Assembly (NCBI GenBank): GCA_028694565.1
Contig: JAQVKR010000173.1
Span: forward strand, 1-6,062
From: Gammaproteobacteria bacterium
Lineage (GTDB): Bacteria > Pseudomonadota > Gammaproteobacteria > DSM-26407
Reading direction: 5' to 3'
DNA length: 6,062 bases
Of this stretch, positions 1 through 5,792 are shown in pieces. The notes under the pieces were generated by a model that had not been told where the DNA came from, did not search any database, and saw only the letters and a program-made list of their open reading frames with translations. Every line of letters starts with the position of its first letter. Position 1 is the first letter of the stretch. A program made the translations under genes and the position numbers.

Positions 1-279
1 GCGGTGGATGGCCGCCTCCAGCATGCTGGCATAGGACTCCCGGAACGCCTCCAGGTCATGGCGCACCGCCCCCGCCACCCGGATCTGCTTGCGCACCGAG
101 GCGGCCTGCTGGCTGAGCAGGCTCGCCGCCAGGCTCCGCGCCAGCTGGGTGAACAGGGGGCTCAGGGAGACGTCGATGCGGATGTTGTCGATGCCGCGCT
201 GGAACGACGCCAGGGGAAAGAACGGCATCCGCGGCCGGAACAGGCAGAAGGCAGGCTGTCGGGGGGACTTCCACCACAC
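1..279 (-). CDS. Unrecognised protein, N-terminal 93 residues (truncated by window edge)
   Basis: I do not recognise this gene. On the minus strand an open frame runs from a GTG at 279-277 to the left edge without a stop. Codons end overwhelmingly in G or C, as in the real genes nearby, and overlapping frames read as low-complexity Arg/Pro/Gly shadows. The GTG is preceded by GGAG seven bases upstream, the best ribosome-binding match here. Alternatives in frame are an ATG at 297-295 and an ATG at 228-226 (starting MPFFPLASFQRGIDNIRIDV). The visible part begins with a short aromatic/basic stretch. It continues into a predicted helical region rich in Leu, Ala, Ser and Gln (LFTQLARSLAASLLSQQAAS), then a charged segment ending HDLEAFRESYASMLEAAIHR. 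No catalytic motif or clear membrane span is seen. It is divergent from lptD. In Pseudomonas amgK-murU lies next to lptD, but this N-terminus does not look like a sugar kinase to me. Its existence as a gene is fairly secure; its function is unknown. Confidence 0.65.
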   Translation of the reverse strand, partial: MWWKSPRQPAFCLFRPRMPFFPLASFQRGIDNIRIDVSLSPLFTQLARSLAASLLSQQAASVRKQIRVAGAVRHDLEAFRESYASMLEAAIHR

Positions 280-369
280 GATCGTTCTCCAGGTCATTCC
301 GCCGGCCGGGCCGGTTGCTGGATCAATGGCATGGACCGGCCTCCAGCGCAAGCGCGCAGCCGGCTCCAT

Positions 370-400
370 TTGAAGCCGTTCCCATTCTGTGCGATTTTAT
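370..400 (+). promoter_or_regulatory. Candidate lptD promoter
   Basis: This is one of the few A/T-rich patches in the divergent intergenic region. TTGAAG at 370-375 resembles a -35 box, and TTTTAT at 395-400 is a 4-of-6 match to a -10 box with a long 19-base spacer. Transcription would begin just before the GTG at 431, which fits that start rather than the GTG at 389. Read on the minus strand, the same patch gives TAAAAT (399-394), a good -10 for the divergent gene, but without a convincing -35. In E. coli lptD is under sigma-E control; I see no clear GGAACTT-type sigma-E box. The call is weak and rests on motif resemblance only. Confidence 0.25.
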
Positions 401-430
401 CGGGCTTCCAACCCTGATCATCCGGCGCAC

Positions 431-2980
431 GTGAATACGATTAAGCCCGGGCTGTCGCCCATCACGATCTCGATCCTCCTCGCCTGCTACCCGGGCCTGG
501 CGATCCAGGCCGCCGAAGCGGCCTCCCCGTGGGACTGCCGGCAGGAAGCCGGCGGCAAGTGGATCTGCGCGGGGACGAAGCCCGCCGCACCCGCCGCCAG
601 CCCCGCGGCGGCCGCGCCGGCGCCATCAGGCGCCCGGGAGCGGCCGGCGCCGGCGCGGGAGCCCGCCCCCGAACCGGTTGCCCGGCCCGAGGCCGACGGG
701 CGCGACGAGGCGGCGGCGGGCGCCGCGGCGGCGCCCGCCATCGACCGGCGGCTCCCCGCTCCCGCGCGCCCGGCCTCCACGGCCGTCGCCACGGCCGCCG
801 CCGGACCCGGCGGCCGCGACCCCTGGGCGCTGTGCGCGGTGAGCAGCGCCCCCGGAGCCTTCCGGCCGGGGGCGGGCGCCTCCATGTCGGACCAGCCCAT
901 CGAGGTGAGCGCCGACCGCGTGCGCTCCACCCCGGACGGCGAGGATCGGCTCGAGGGCGAAGTCCGGCTGACCCAGGGCGATCGCCACCTGCAGGCCAGC
1001 CAGGTCACCGTATGGCGCGCCGAGAACCGGTTCGAGGCCGAGGGGGGCGTGCGCTACGCCGAGCCCGGATTCGCGGTGGCGGCCGACAGCGCCCGGCTGC
1101 GCCTCGACGAGCGCACCGGCGAGCTGGACCAGGCGCGCTACGAGCTGCCCGGCCTGCATGCCAGCGGCAGCGCCGAGCGCGCCGAGCTGCGCGGCGGGGA
1201 CGTGGTGGTGCTGAAACAGGCCACCTACACCACCTGCGATCCCGAACGCCCCGACTGGGAGCTGAGCGCCGAGGAGGTGAAGCTCGATCCGGGCACCGGC
1301 CGCGGCGAGGCCCGCCAGGTGAAGGTGGACTTCAAGGACGTGCCCATCTTCTACTGGCCGTACCTGAGCTTCCCCATCGACGACAAGCGCCACACCGGCT
1401 TCCTGGTCCCCACCTTCGGCACCTCCGAGGCGACCGGGCTGGACCTGAGCGTCCCCTACTACATCAACCTGGCGCCGAGCTACGACGCCACCCTGACCCC
1501 GCGCCTGATGAGCCGGCGCGGGCTGCAGGTCCAGGGCGAGTTCCGCTACCTGCTGGAGGGCCAAGGCGGGCAGATCACCGCCGAGGTGCTCCCCCACGAC
1601 AACGAGTTCGGCGATCACCGCGAGCTGCTGAGCTACCAGCACCAGGGCGTCTTCGCCCCCGGCTGGAGCACCGACGTGGATCTCAACTACGTCTCCGACG
1701 AGCAGTACTTCCGCGACCTGGGCAACGGCATCAGCCTCACCAGCACCACCCACCTCGACCGGCGCGCGGACCTGCGCTACGACAGCACCTACTGGTCGGT
1801 GCTGGGCCGGGCCCAGTCGTTCCAGACCGTGGACGAGACCCTCGGCCCGGACGAGCGCCCCTACGACCGGATGCCCCAGCTGCTGTTCCGCGGCGCCCTG
1901 CCGGAAATCGCCGGCACCCTGCGCACCTCGCTGCGCGCCGAGTACACCCGCTTCGACCACGAGTCCCTGGTCACCGGCCAGCGCGTGGACCTGGAGCCGG
2001 GGCTGAGCCTGCCCCTGGCCGGCGCCGCCTGGTTCCTCACCCCCGGCGCGAAGTACCGCTACACGGGCTACAGCCTCGACGATCCCGACGGGGTCTACCC
2101 CGACAGCGCCACCCGCGCCCTGCCGGTGCTGAGCCTGGACGGCGGACTGTTCTTCGAGCGTCCGCTGACCTGGGACGGCGGCGACTACACCCAGACCCTG
2201 GAGCCGCGGCTCTACTACCTCTACGTCCCCAACGAGAACCAGGACGACATCCCGGTGTTCGACAGCGCCGCGCTCGACTTCAGCTTCGAGCAGCTGTTCC
2301 GCGACAACCGCTTCAGCGGCCGCGACCGGGTGGGCGACGCCAACCAGCTGACCCTCGCCCTCACCAGCCGGGTCCTGGACAACGCCGACGGCCGCGAGCG
2401 GCTGCGCGCCGGGCTGGGCAGCGTGTTCTACTTCAGCGACCGCGAGGTGGGCCTGGAGACCGGCGCGCCGGCGGAGGACAGCGGCACCTCGGACCTGGTG
2501 GGCGAAGTCGACTACCGCTTGAGCGACGCCTGGTACGCCCGCGGCGGCCTGCAGTGGAACACCGACGAGAACGACATGCGCCGCGGCACGCTGCAGTTCC
2601 ACTACCAGCCCGACAACCGGCGCATCCTCAACCTGGCCTACCGCCTGCGCAAGGACATCGACGAGACCCTGGAGCAGACCGACGCCTCGCTGCTCTGGCC
2701 GCTGAACCCCAACTGGAGCGTGGTGGGCCGGTGGAACTACTCCATCGAGGACCGGCGCACCCTGGACGCCTTCGCCGGGTTCGAATACGGCAGCTGCTGC
2801 TGGGCCCTGCGCCTGGTGGCCCGCCACTACGTGAACGACCTGGACGAGGAGAGCAACAACGCGCTCTACCTCCAGCTCGAGCTCAAGGGACTGACGCGGG
2901 TGGGCAACTCCATCGGCAACCTCCTGGAGCATGGTATTCTTGGCTACTCGGTCAATTCCGACGACCCGACCACCTGGTAA
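431..2980 (+). CDS. lptD: LPS-assembly outer-membrane protein LptD
   Basis: LptD is the outer-membrane barrel that, with the lipoprotein LptE as plug, receives lipopolysaccharide from the periplasmic LptA bridge and inserts it into the outer leaflet. With the GTG at 431 the product is 849 residues. A signal peptide (about 1-27, ending GLAIQA) is followed by an Ala/Pro-rich linker to about 130, an LptA-like jellyroll (about 155-285, including IEVSADRV and LEGEVRLTQGDRHLQAS), then the barrel. The family hallmark VPIFYWPYLSFPIDDKRHTG lies at about 304-323. Cysteines at 135, 269, 789 and 790 (the last two as GSCCW) match E. coli C31, C173, C724 and C725, which form the two interlocked disulfides. 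Two further cysteines (36 and 46) lie just after the signal peptide. An in-frame GTG at 389 would add 14 residues, but those codons lack the gene's G/C third-position bias and leave an over-long signal n-region, so 431 is preferred. Neither start has a clear Shine-Dalgarno. surA follows after 6 bases. Confidence 0.96.
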   Translation: MNTIKPGLSPITISILLACYPGLAIQAAEAASPWDCRQEAGGKWICAGTKPAAPAASPAAAAPAPSGARERPAPAREPAPEPVARPEADGRDEAAAGAAAAPAIDRRLPAPARPASTAVATAAAGPGGRDPWALCAVSSAPGAFRPGAGASMSDQPIEVSADRVRSTPDGEDRLEGEVRLTQGDRHLQASQVTVWRAENRFEAEGGVRYAEPGFAVAADSARLRLDERTGELDQARYELPGLHASGSAERAELRGGDVVVLKQATYTTCDPERPDWELSAEEVKLDPGTGRGEARQVKVDFKDVPIFYWPYLSFPIDDKRHTGFLVPTFGTSEATGLDLSVPYYINLAPSYDATLTPRLMSRRGLQVQGEFRYLLEGQGGQITAEVLPHDNEFGDHRELLSYQHQGVFAPGWSTDVDLNYVSDEQYFRDLGNGISLTSTTHLDRRADLRYDSTYWSVLGRAQSFQTVDETLGPDERPYDRMPQLLFRGALPEIAGTLRTSLRAEYTRFDHESLVTGQRVDLEPGLSLPLAGAAWFLTPGAKYRYTGYSLDDPDGVYPDSATRALPVLSLDGGLFFERPLTWDGGDYTQTLEPRLYYLYVPNENQDDIPVFDSAALDFSFEQLFRDNRFSGRDRVGDANQLTLALTSRVLDNADGRERLRAGLGSVFYFSDREVGLETGAPAEDSGTSDLVGEVDYRLSDAWYARGGLQWNTDENDMRRGTLQFHYQPDNRRILNLAYRLRKDIDETLEQTDASLLWPLNPNWSVVGRWNYSIEDRRTLDAFAGFEYGSCCWALRLVARHYVNDLDEESNNALYLQLELKGLTRVGNSIGNLLEHGILGYSVNSDDPTTW

Positions 2981-2986
2981 CCATCC

Positions 2987-4300
2987 ATGAAGCCTTTCCT
3001 GCGCAACCTCCTGCTCTCCTGCCTGATCGCCCCCGCGCTGTGGCTGGCGGCCCAGCCCGGCGCCGCCCAGGCCCAGCCGGTCCAGGAGATCGATCGAATC
3101 GTCGCCGTGGTGAACGACGACGTCATCATGCTGAGCGAGCTCAAGCGCAAGCTGCGCCTGGTGATGGAGCAGCTGCGGCAGAGCAACACCCAGCTGCCGG
3201 TGCAGGAGACGATCACCCGCCAGGTGCTCGAGAACCTGGTCATGGAGCGGCTGCAGCTCCAGGTGGCCGCCAGCACCGGCGTCAAGGTGGACGACGACAG
3301 CCTCAACCGGGCCATCGCCGGCCTGGCCAAGCAGAACAACCTCAGCCTCAGCGATTTCCGCGCCGTGCTCGAGCGGGACGGCTACGACTTCAACCGCTTC
3401 CGCGAGGACATCCGCAACGAGATGATCATCGGCCGGCTGCGCCAGCGCCAGATCATCAACCAGGTCAACGTCACCCCCCAGGAGATCGACAACTTCCTGG
3501 CCAACCAGGCGACCCGCGGCGGCGACGATACCGAGTACCACCTGGGCCACATCCTCATCGCCGTGCCCGATGCCGCCTCCCCGGACGTGATCCAGCAGGC
3601 CGAGCAGAAGGCCCGCGACACCCTCAAGTCACTGGAGGGCGGCGCGGACTTCCGCCAGACGGCCGTGTCGGTCTCCAGCGGCCAGCAGGCCCTGGAGGGC
3701 GGCGACCTCGGCTGGCGCAAGATGGGCGAGGTGCCGATCCTGTTCGCCGAGACGGTGGCGAGCATGGCCCCGGGCGGGCTGGCGGGCCCCATCCGCAGCC
3801 CCAGCGGCTTCCATATCATCAAGCTGTTCGAGCGCCGCGGCGGAGACCGCCACGTCATCACCCAGACCCACGCCCGGCACATCCTCATCAAGACCAGCGA
3901 GGTGGTCTCCCAGGACGAGGCGCGGGTGCGGCTGGAACAGCTGCGCGATCGCATCGAGGGCGGCGCGGACTTCGCCGACCTGGCCCGCTCCAACTCCGAG
4001 GACCTGGGCAGCGCCACCAACGGCGGCGACCTGGGCTGGGTCAAGCCCGGCGACCTGGTCCCCGAATTCGAGCAGGTGATGAACGAACTCCAGCCCGGCC
4101 AGGTGAGCCAGCCCCTCCGCACCCGCTTCGGCTGGCACATCATCCAGGTCCTGGAGCGGCGCCAGCAGGACGACACCCTCGAGTACCAGCGCAGCCGCGC
4201 CGCCGAGGCCATCCGCAAGCGCAAGGCCGAGGAGGAGACCGAGACCTGGCTGCGCCGCATGCGCGACGAGGCCTACGTGGAGCTGCGCCTGGACGAGTGA
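2987..4300 (+). CDS. surA: Periplasmic chaperone / peptidyl-prolyl isomerase SurA
   Basis: SurA is the periplasmic chaperone that carries unfolded outer-membrane proteins, LptD among them, to the BAM complex; it also has parvulin-type prolyl isomerase activity. The 437 residues are close to the usual 430 or so. A signal peptide (1-29, cleavage after GAAQA) leads into the SurA N-terminal chaperone domain (about 33-165, beginning EIDRIVAVVNDDVIMLSEL). Parvulin domain 1 spans about 184-284 (YHLGHILIAVPD, GGDLGWRKMGEVP, GFHIIKLFERR). Parvulin domain 2 spans about 295-392 (THARHILIKTSE, GGDLGWVKPGDLVPEFE, RFGWHIIQVLERR). The C-terminal helix ends ETWLRRMRDEAYVELRLDE, which packs with the N-terminal domain in the known structure. 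The ATG lies 6 bases after the lptD stop with no strong Shine-Dalgarno, so translational coupling is likely. No truncation or missing motif is seen. Confidence 0.97.
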   Translation: MKPFLRNLLLSCLIAPALWLAAQPGAAQAQPVQEIDRIVAVVNDDVIMLSELKRKLRLVMEQLRQSNTQLPVQETITRQVLENLVMERLQLQVAASTGVKVDDDSLNRAIAGLAKQNNLSLSDFRAVLERDGYDFNRFREDIRNEMIIGRLRQRQIINQVNVTPQEIDNFLANQATRGGDDTEYHLGHILIAVPDAASPDVIQQAEQKARDTLKSLEGGADFRQTAVSVSSGQQALEGGDLGWRKMGEVPILFAETVASMAPGGLAGPIRSPSGFHIIKLFERRGGDRHVITQTHARHILIKTSEVVSQDEARVRLEQLRDRIEGGADFADLARSNSEDLGSATNGGDLGWVKPGDLVPEFEQVMNELQPGQVSQPLRTRFGWHIIQVLERRQQDDTLEYQRSRAAEAIRKRKAEEETETWLRRMRDEAYVELRLDE

Positions 4301-4321
4301 CGGGCTCCGGGAGCATCTTTC

Positions 4322-4343
4322 AATAGACAGGATTGACAGGATT
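4322..4343 (+). repeat. Left terminal inverted repeat
   Basis: It begins AATAGACAGGATT and continues GACAGGATT. Its complement contains two consecutive 9-base units, ATCCTGTCA and ATCCTGTCT. It pairs with 4500-4521, with mismatches only at the 14th and 22nd positions counted from the outer end. It begins 21 bases after the surA stop codon. Confidence 0.85.
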
Positions 4344-4381
4344 CGGGAAGAAAGGCTGTCAGCCGTGGATTCGCCCTTCTC

Positions 4382-4426
4382 GCCGGCAGGAATGAGCGCC
4401 ACGCATCCTGCCAGAGACCTGCCGGC
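4382..4426. repeat. Internal 9-bp inverted repeat of the element
   Basis: GCCGGCAGG at 4382-4390 is perfectly complementary to CCTGCCGGC at 4418-4426, with 27 bases between. A competing 7-bp pairing also exists: GGCAGGA at 4385-4391 with TCCTGCC at 4406-4412, loop 14. Two mutually exclusive hairpins sharing one arm could form in single-stranded DNA or RNA. Neither is followed by a T-run, so it is not an intrinsic terminator. Confidence 0.6.
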
Positions 4427-4451
4427 ATTCAAACCGGTCACCGACGCCCAA

Positions 4452-4480
4452 GCATCTGTCTCGAACCCGATACCAGATGC
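4452..4480. repeat. Internal 7-bp inverted repeat (hairpin) of the element
   Basis: GCATCTG at 4452-4458 pairs perfectly with CAGATGC at 4474-4480 across a 15-base loop. The loop contains a further 3-base complementary pair (TCG at 4461-4463 and CGA at 4468-4470). Read as RNA this would be a stem-loop directly upstream of the right terminal repeat. No protein-binding or riboswitch motif is recognised. Confidence 0.55.
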
Positions 4481-4491
4481 ACAATGCAATA

Positions 4492-4521
4492 ATCCTGACC
4501 ATCCTGTAAATCCTGTCTATT
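4492..4521 (+). repeat. Right end: three ATCCTGNNN units and right terminal inverted repeat
   Basis: Three consecutive 9-base units, ATCCTGACC (4492-4500), ATCCTGTAA (4501-4509) and ATCCTGTCT (4510-4518), are followed by ATT. The last 22 bases (4500-4521) are the right terminal inverted repeat, complementary to 4322-4343. The right end therefore carries one more 9-base unit than the left. The AATAAT at 4488-4493, just upstream, resembles a -10 box but has no good -35 partner. The repeat ends 12 bases before the pdxA ATG, so it makes up most of the pdxA leader. Confidence 0.85.
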
Positions 4522-4533
4522 AACGACCGCCCC

Positions 4534-5526
4534 ATGACCACGAACCCCCTGCGCATTGTCCTCACGCCCGGCGAGCCGGCCGGGATCGGGCCCGATCTGG
4601 CCGTGCAGGCGGCCCAGCGGCCGCTGCCGGCGGAGGTGGTGGCGGCGGCGGACCCGGCGCTGCTGGCCGGGCGGGCGCGGCGGCTCGGCCTGCCGCTGGA
4701 GCTGCTGGAGTACGGCCCCGGCGATCCGCCGCTGGCCCACCGCCCCGGGACGCTGCGGGTGCTGCCGGTGCCCCTGCGCGCGCCCGCCGCGGCGGGCCGG
4801 CTCGACCCCGCCAACGCCCCCTACGTGCTGGAGACCCTGGAGCGCGCGACGCGCGGCTGCGAGGCCGGGGAGTTCGCCGCCCTGGTCACCGGCCCCGTCC
4901 ACAAGGGCATCATCAACGAGGCGGGCATCCCCTTCTCCGGCCACACCGAGTTTCTGCAGCGGCTCACCGGCACCACCCAGGTGGTGATGATGCTCGCCAC
5001 CGAAGGGCTGCGGGTGGCGCTGGCCACCACCCACCTGCCGCTGCGCGAGGTGGCCGACGCCATCACCCCGACGCGGCTGGAGCGGGTCATCCGGGTGCTG
5101 CACGGGGACCTCCGCGGGCGCTTCGGGCTGCCCGATCCCCGCATCCTGGTGTGCGGGCTGAACCCCCACGCCGGCGAGGGCGGGCACCTGGGCCGGGAGG
5201 AGATCGAGATCATCGCGCCGGTGCTCGAGCACCTCGCCGCCGAGGGCATCCGGCTCGAGGGGCCGCTGCCGGCCGACACCCTGTTCACGCCCCGCCACCT
5301 GGCGGAGGCCGACGCGGTGCTGGCCATGTACCACGACCAGGGCCTGCCGGTGCTCAAGTACAGGGGCTTCGGCCGCGCCGTGAACGTCACCCTGGGCCTG
5401 CCCATCATCCGCACCTCGGTGGACCACGGCACGGCGCTGGATCTGGCCGGCAGCGGCCGCGCGGACCCCGGCAGCCTGCAGGTCGCCCTTGCCACCGCCC
5501 TGGAGATGGCCCGCCACTCGCGCTGA
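4534..5526 (+). CDS. pdxA: 4-hydroxythreonine-4-phosphate dehydrogenase PdxA
   Basis: PdxA carries out the NAD-dependent oxidation of 4-phosphohydroxy-L-threonine. The unstable product decarboxylates to 3-amino-1-hydroxyacetone 1-phosphate, which PdxJ condenses with deoxyxylulose 5-phosphate to give pyridoxine 5'-phosphate (DXP-dependent vitamin B6 pathway, cytosol). At 330 residues it is normal length. Family motifs are intact: [12 protein letters not shown] (11-22), [20 protein letters not shown] (118-137), TTHLPL (165-170), [13 protein letters not shown] (208-220), [12 protein letters not shown] (265-276), and [19 protein letters not shown] (288-306). Metal-binding histidines are H167, H212 and H267, equivalent to H166, H211 and H266 of the E. 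coli enzyme. The ATG at 4534 begins the conserved N-terminus almost at once ([11 protein letters not shown]), so the start is secure. The leader TCTATTAACGACCGCCCC has no Shine-Dalgarno and most of it is repeat element. In most Gammaproteobacteria pdxA follows surA closely; here 233 bases separate them. Confidence 0.97.
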   Translation: MTTNPLRIVLTPGEPAGIGPDLAVQAAQRPLPAEVVAAADPALLAGRARRLGLPLELLEYGPGDPPLAHRPGTLRVLPVPLRAPAAAGRLDPANAPYVLETLERATRGCEAGEFAALVTGPVHKGIINEAGIPFSGHTEFLQRLTGTTQVVMMLATEGLRVALATTHLPLREVADAITPTRLERVIRVLHGDLRGRFGLPDPRILVCGLNPHAGEGGHLGREEIEIIAPVLEHLAAEGIRLEGPLPADTLFTPRHLAEADAVLAMYHDQGLPVLKYRGFGRAVNVTLGLPIIRTSVDHGTALDLAGSGRADPGSLQVALATALEMARHSR

Positions 5527-5581
5527 CGGCAGACCCCTCCCCCGCGCTCCCCGCGCACGCGCCACGCCGGCCCCCGCCGCG

Positions 5582-5610
5582 TTGACAACCCACGCCGGGC
5601 GACAGAAGAT
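5582..5610 (+). promoter_or_regulatory. Possible promoter with perfect -35 hexamer
   Basis: TTGACA at 5582-5587 is an exact sigma-70 -35 consensus. With the ideal 17-base spacer the -10 position reads GAAGAT (5605-5610), only 3 of 6 consensus positions. It lies about 180 bases before the next start codon, so the leader would be long and would include the 5658-5681 hairpin. The perfect hexamer could be chance. Confidence 0.25.
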
Positions 5611-5657
5611 CGCGCTCACAGCCGACGCCCGCGCAGGCCACCGCGCCGCCGCGGGTT

Positions 5658-5681
5658 CCGGCCGGGCGATTTCCCGGCCGG
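5658..5681. repeat. Perfect 9-bp GC hairpin
   Basis: CCGGCCGGG (5658-5666) and CCCGGCCGG (5673-5681) are perfectly complementary around a 6-base loop CGATTT. Such a stem would be very stable in RNA. There is no T-run after it on either strand (CCACACGC on plus, AACCCGCG on minus), so it is not a classic intrinsic terminator. It could protect the pdxA mRNA 3' end, assist termination, or sit in the leader of the downstream gene. Confidence 0.5.
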
Positions 5682-5792
5682 CCACACGCAGCGGGGCGCG
5701 CCGGGCTTCCGCCGGCGGGACGGGGGCGCGGACCCGGCCATCGTTTTCCCGCGCCACGACCGGCGCCGCACAGGCAGGCCCATCCGACGGAC

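Larger units (their letters stand above)
4322..4521. mobile_element. MITE-like 200-bp inverted-repeat element between surA and pdxA
   Basis: The element occupies 200 of the 233 bases between surA and pdxA. Its ends are 22-bp terminal inverted repeats matching at 20 of 22 positions and starting AATAGACAGGATT. The interior is visibly richer in A/T than the flanking genes and contains at least two further perfect inverted repeats (4382-4426 and 4452-4480). No open frame in it looks like a real gene, so if mobile it would need a transposase supplied in trans. I see no clear target-site duplication: the left flank ends CATCTTTC and the right flank begins AACGACC. That leaves open whether it is a transposon derivative (MITE), a REP/BIME-like structured repeat, or another dispersed repeat. 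Mobility is inference; the inverted-repeat architecture is seen directly. Confidence 0.6.
5527..5792. other. Intergenic region after pdxA, no gene seen
   Basis: These 266 bases are extremely GC-rich and no frame has convincing coding character. Frames that stay open here give Arg/Ala/Pro-rich products typical of random GC-rich DNA. I see no remnant of rsmA (ksgA), the gene usually next in the surA-pdxA order. The region holds a perfect 9-bp hairpin (5658-5681), a TTGACA hexamer (5582-5587) and several short GC palindromes such as CCGCCGGCGG near 5710-5719. It probably contains the end of the pdxA transcript and the promoter of the downstream gene. Confidence 0.6.

Noticed and set aside
302..314. 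Palindrome CCGGCCGGGCCGG as an operator between the divergent genes
   Set aside because: Such GC palindromes are common by chance in this composition, similar ones recur elsewhere in the window, and no known operator matches.
473..490. Lipobox-like LLAC in the LptD signal peptide
   Set aside because: LptD is an outer-membrane barrel, not a lipoprotein. The hydrophobic stretch continues past this cysteine to a normal cleavage site after GLAIQA.
626..3550. Long minus-strand open frame (974 codons) antisense to lptD and surA
   Set aside because: The translation is rich in Val, Ala, Gln, Gly and Leu with no recognisable domains, as expected for the antisense of GC-rich codons.
4303..4319. Possible terminator after surA (GCTCCGGGAGC followed by ATCTTTC)
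   Set aside because: The stem is only 4-5 bp with an almost absent loop and the T-run is short and interrupted. This is too weak to call.
529..4326. Very long plus-strand open frame (1265 codons) running across lptD and surA
   Set aside because: It is out of frame with both genes and its product is Arg/Pro/Ala/Gly-rich without domain pattern. It is a shadow kept open by high GC; LptD and SurA motifs are unambiguous in the other frames.
4492..4518. Possible CRISPR array or tandem repeat locus
   Set aside because: The units are 9 bases and directly adjacent, with no spacers, and there are only three.
4359..4536. Minus-strand peptide through the repeat element ([21 protein letters not shown]...)
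   Set aside because: The regular DRIYRMVRI pattern is just the translation of the 9-base ATCCTGNNN units. No ribosome site or family resemblance is seen, so it is not called a gene.
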